From: Pseudaeromonas sp041911695
GTDB taxonomy: Bacteria; Pseudomonadota; Gammaproteobacteria; Enterobacterales; Aeromonadaceae
Direction of reading: 5' to 3'
Assembly (NCBI GenBank): GCA_041911695.1
Contig: JAYROM010000114.1
Location: 1-30,654, forward strand
DNA: 30,654 nucleotides
The notes beneath the pieces are model-generated. The model made no database searches. It was not told the origin of the DNA and was given only the letters and a program-made list of their open reading frames with translations. This document shows positions 29,693 through 30,654 of this stretch, piece by piece. How positions within the stretch are numbered: the stretch's first letter is position 1; each line of letters opens with the position of its first letter. The position numbers and the translations under genes were made by a program.

Positions 29693-29718
29693 CCATTCAC
29701 CACACGAAAATTGTATTT

Positions 29719-30654
29719 TTATGCCGGTAGGCGATCTGCCGCCGGCGTCACCACCAATTCTGCCTGTCGGGCCAAGGCCTGATAGTGCTCTCCCGCCTCG
29801 AATAACAGGCCTACCAGGTCAGGATCCAGCTTCTGCTGAATCACCATTTGCAGCATCAATCCCTGTACCTCCTGCAGCGACAACGAGGCGCGATAGGGGC
29901 GATTCTGCACCAGTGCCTGGAACACATCGGCTACCGCAATCAAGCGTGCCGCCAACGGCAGGGCGGAGGCACCCAACCCTTCGGGATAACCGTGGCCATC
30001 CAGGGTCTCGTGGTGCATGGCGGCAAGCCGGGCTATCTCCTCAAACCCGTGGATCCGTTTCAGGATCAGCCAGGTGTCATAGGCGTGGCGACGCATGGTC
30101 TGACGCTCGGCCTCGGTGAAGGCGGCCTGCTTGTGCAGCAATGCATCGCTGATGCGCAATTTGCCCAAATCGTGTAACAACGCCGCCAGCGTGACCGCCT
30201 CCTGTTCGGCGGCCGGCAGGCCCAGTTGCTGTGCCAGCGCGCTGGCCACCGCCTGCACCCCATGTGAATGGGTGGAGGTAAAAGGGCTCTTGCTGTCGAC
30301 AATCCGGGCAAAAATCAGCCCCAGCTCATTCAGGGCGGCAAATGGGATCGGCTGTGCTGGCAGTGCCCGGCACCAGTCATCAAAGAACGACTCCATGGCA
30401 TCGCCCTCCTGCTGTAACCAGAAGGCATCGTTACCCGAGACCTGACTGAACAGGGCGCAGAGGGCCGGATCGAACTCCTGGCCAGCATGGCGCGCCAGAC
30501 ACGCCCCCCACCAGGTGACCGGTGGTACCGTATCTGGGGGAGAATCACGCAACCACTGCGCACGCAAGGCATCGGCACGGTCGACCAGAAACAGCAGGTT
30601 GGCATGACGCTTGACCCACTCAGGTTCATCCAGCGTCTGCAACACTCGCCAATC
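29719..30654 (-). CDS. HD-GYP domain c-di-GMP phosphodiesterase (5' end probably outside window)
   Basis: The 311 codons in view have an open frame running to the window edge. The first possible start inside is a GTG at 30645, without visible context, so the true start is probably beyond. The N-terminal part (to about 130) is an all-helical region I do not recognise. The HD-GYP domain follows: STHSHGVQAVA, HDLGKL, the HHETLDGHGYPEGL signature and VADVFQALVQNRPYR. Metal ligands and the GYP motif are intact, so c-di-GMP hydrolysis to pGpG or GMP is likely. No receiver domain or membrane segment is seen in the visible part. It lies 112 bp upstream of the L,D-transpeptidase gene on the same strand. 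Confidence 0.9.
   Translation of the reverse strand, partial: DWRVLQTLDEPEWVKRHANLLFLVDRADALRAQWLRDSPPDTVPPVTWWGACLARHAGQEFDPALCALFSQVSGNDAFWLQQEGDAMESFFDDWCRALPAQPIPFAALNELGLIFARIVDSKSPFTSTHSHGVQAVASALAQQLGLPAAEQEAVTLAALLHDLGKLRISDALLHKQAAFTEAERQTMRRHAYDTWLILKRIHGFEEIARLAAMHHETLDGHGYPEGLGASALPLAARLIAVADVFQALVQNRPYRASLSLQEVQGLMLQMVIQQKLDPDLVGLLFEAGEHYQALARQAELVVTPAADRLPA

Noticed and set aside
1..30654. CRISPR arrays, tRNA or rRNA genes, insertion sequences, prophage or toxin-antitoxin modules
   Set aside because: I looked for regular repeats, T-arm and anticodon patterns, transposase or integrase motifs and paired small genes, and saw none.

Overview
The window is about 30.7 kb of chromosomal DNA with high GC (roughly 60% by eye), densely packed with housekeeping genes. 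It looks like a gammaproteobacterium of the Aeromonas type. The evidence is the ampD/nadC - type IV pilus (tapABCD order) - coaE - zapD - yacG block, the pilTU/yggS-yggT-yggU block, the divergent trmN6/srmB pair, and protein sequences that align well with E. coli orthologues without being enterobacterial. I see no tRNA, rRNA, CRISPR array, transposase, integrase or phage gene. The species cannot be fixed from sequence alone.

Layout. 1-3421: twitching-motility ATPases pilU (cut by the window edge) and pilT on the minus strand, divergent from yggS-yggT-yggU. 3486-6345: plsC (minus), then a plus-strand pair of a lipoprotein with a possible Clp-like fold and a membrane EAL phosphodiesterase. 6406-9619: a minus-strand run of a small acidic protein, parC and ampD. 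9838-17337: plus-strand nadC, pilin gene, tapB, tapC, tapD, coaE, zapD, yacG. 17437-18750: brnQ (minus). 18939-21328: trmN6 (minus) and srmB (plus), divergent. 21452-24217: a large CHASE4-HAMP-PAS-GGDEF-EAL protein. 24381-25536: an Asr-like acid-shock protein (plus) and a periplasmic four-EF-hand protein (minus), each with a clear terminator. 25681-30654: a minus-strand series of HD-GYP protein (cut by the window edge), L,D-transpeptidase, mprF and a VirJ/AcvB-type hydrolase.

How the genes fit together. Most type IV pilus components are present: pilin, assembly ATPase, platform protein, prepilin peptidase and both retraction ATPases. The pilin gene, however, has an in-frame TAA at codon 95, followed by 50 more open codons ending in a typical pilin Cys-Cys loop. 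Three c-di-GMP-related proteins (EAL, degenerate-GGDEF plus EAL, HD-GYP) all read as degradative, which suggests a local bias toward lowering c-di-GMP. Envelope genes (plsC, ampD, the L,D-transpeptidase, mprF and the VirJ hydrolase) form a second theme. mprF and virJ form a probable synthesis/hydrolysis pair for aminoacyl-phosphatidylglycerol.

Most notable points: (1) the interrupted pilin gene; (2) ParC has Phe where E. coli has Ser80, a substitution at a classic quinolone-resistance site; (3) a near-match to the E. coli RstA box lies upstream of the Asr-like gene; (4) a GTAG-headed REP-like palindromic element sits between tapC and tapD; (5) a 14-bp inverted repeat encloses 58 bp of otherwise empty DNA after the Asr-like gene. 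I found no clearly new multi-gene system.
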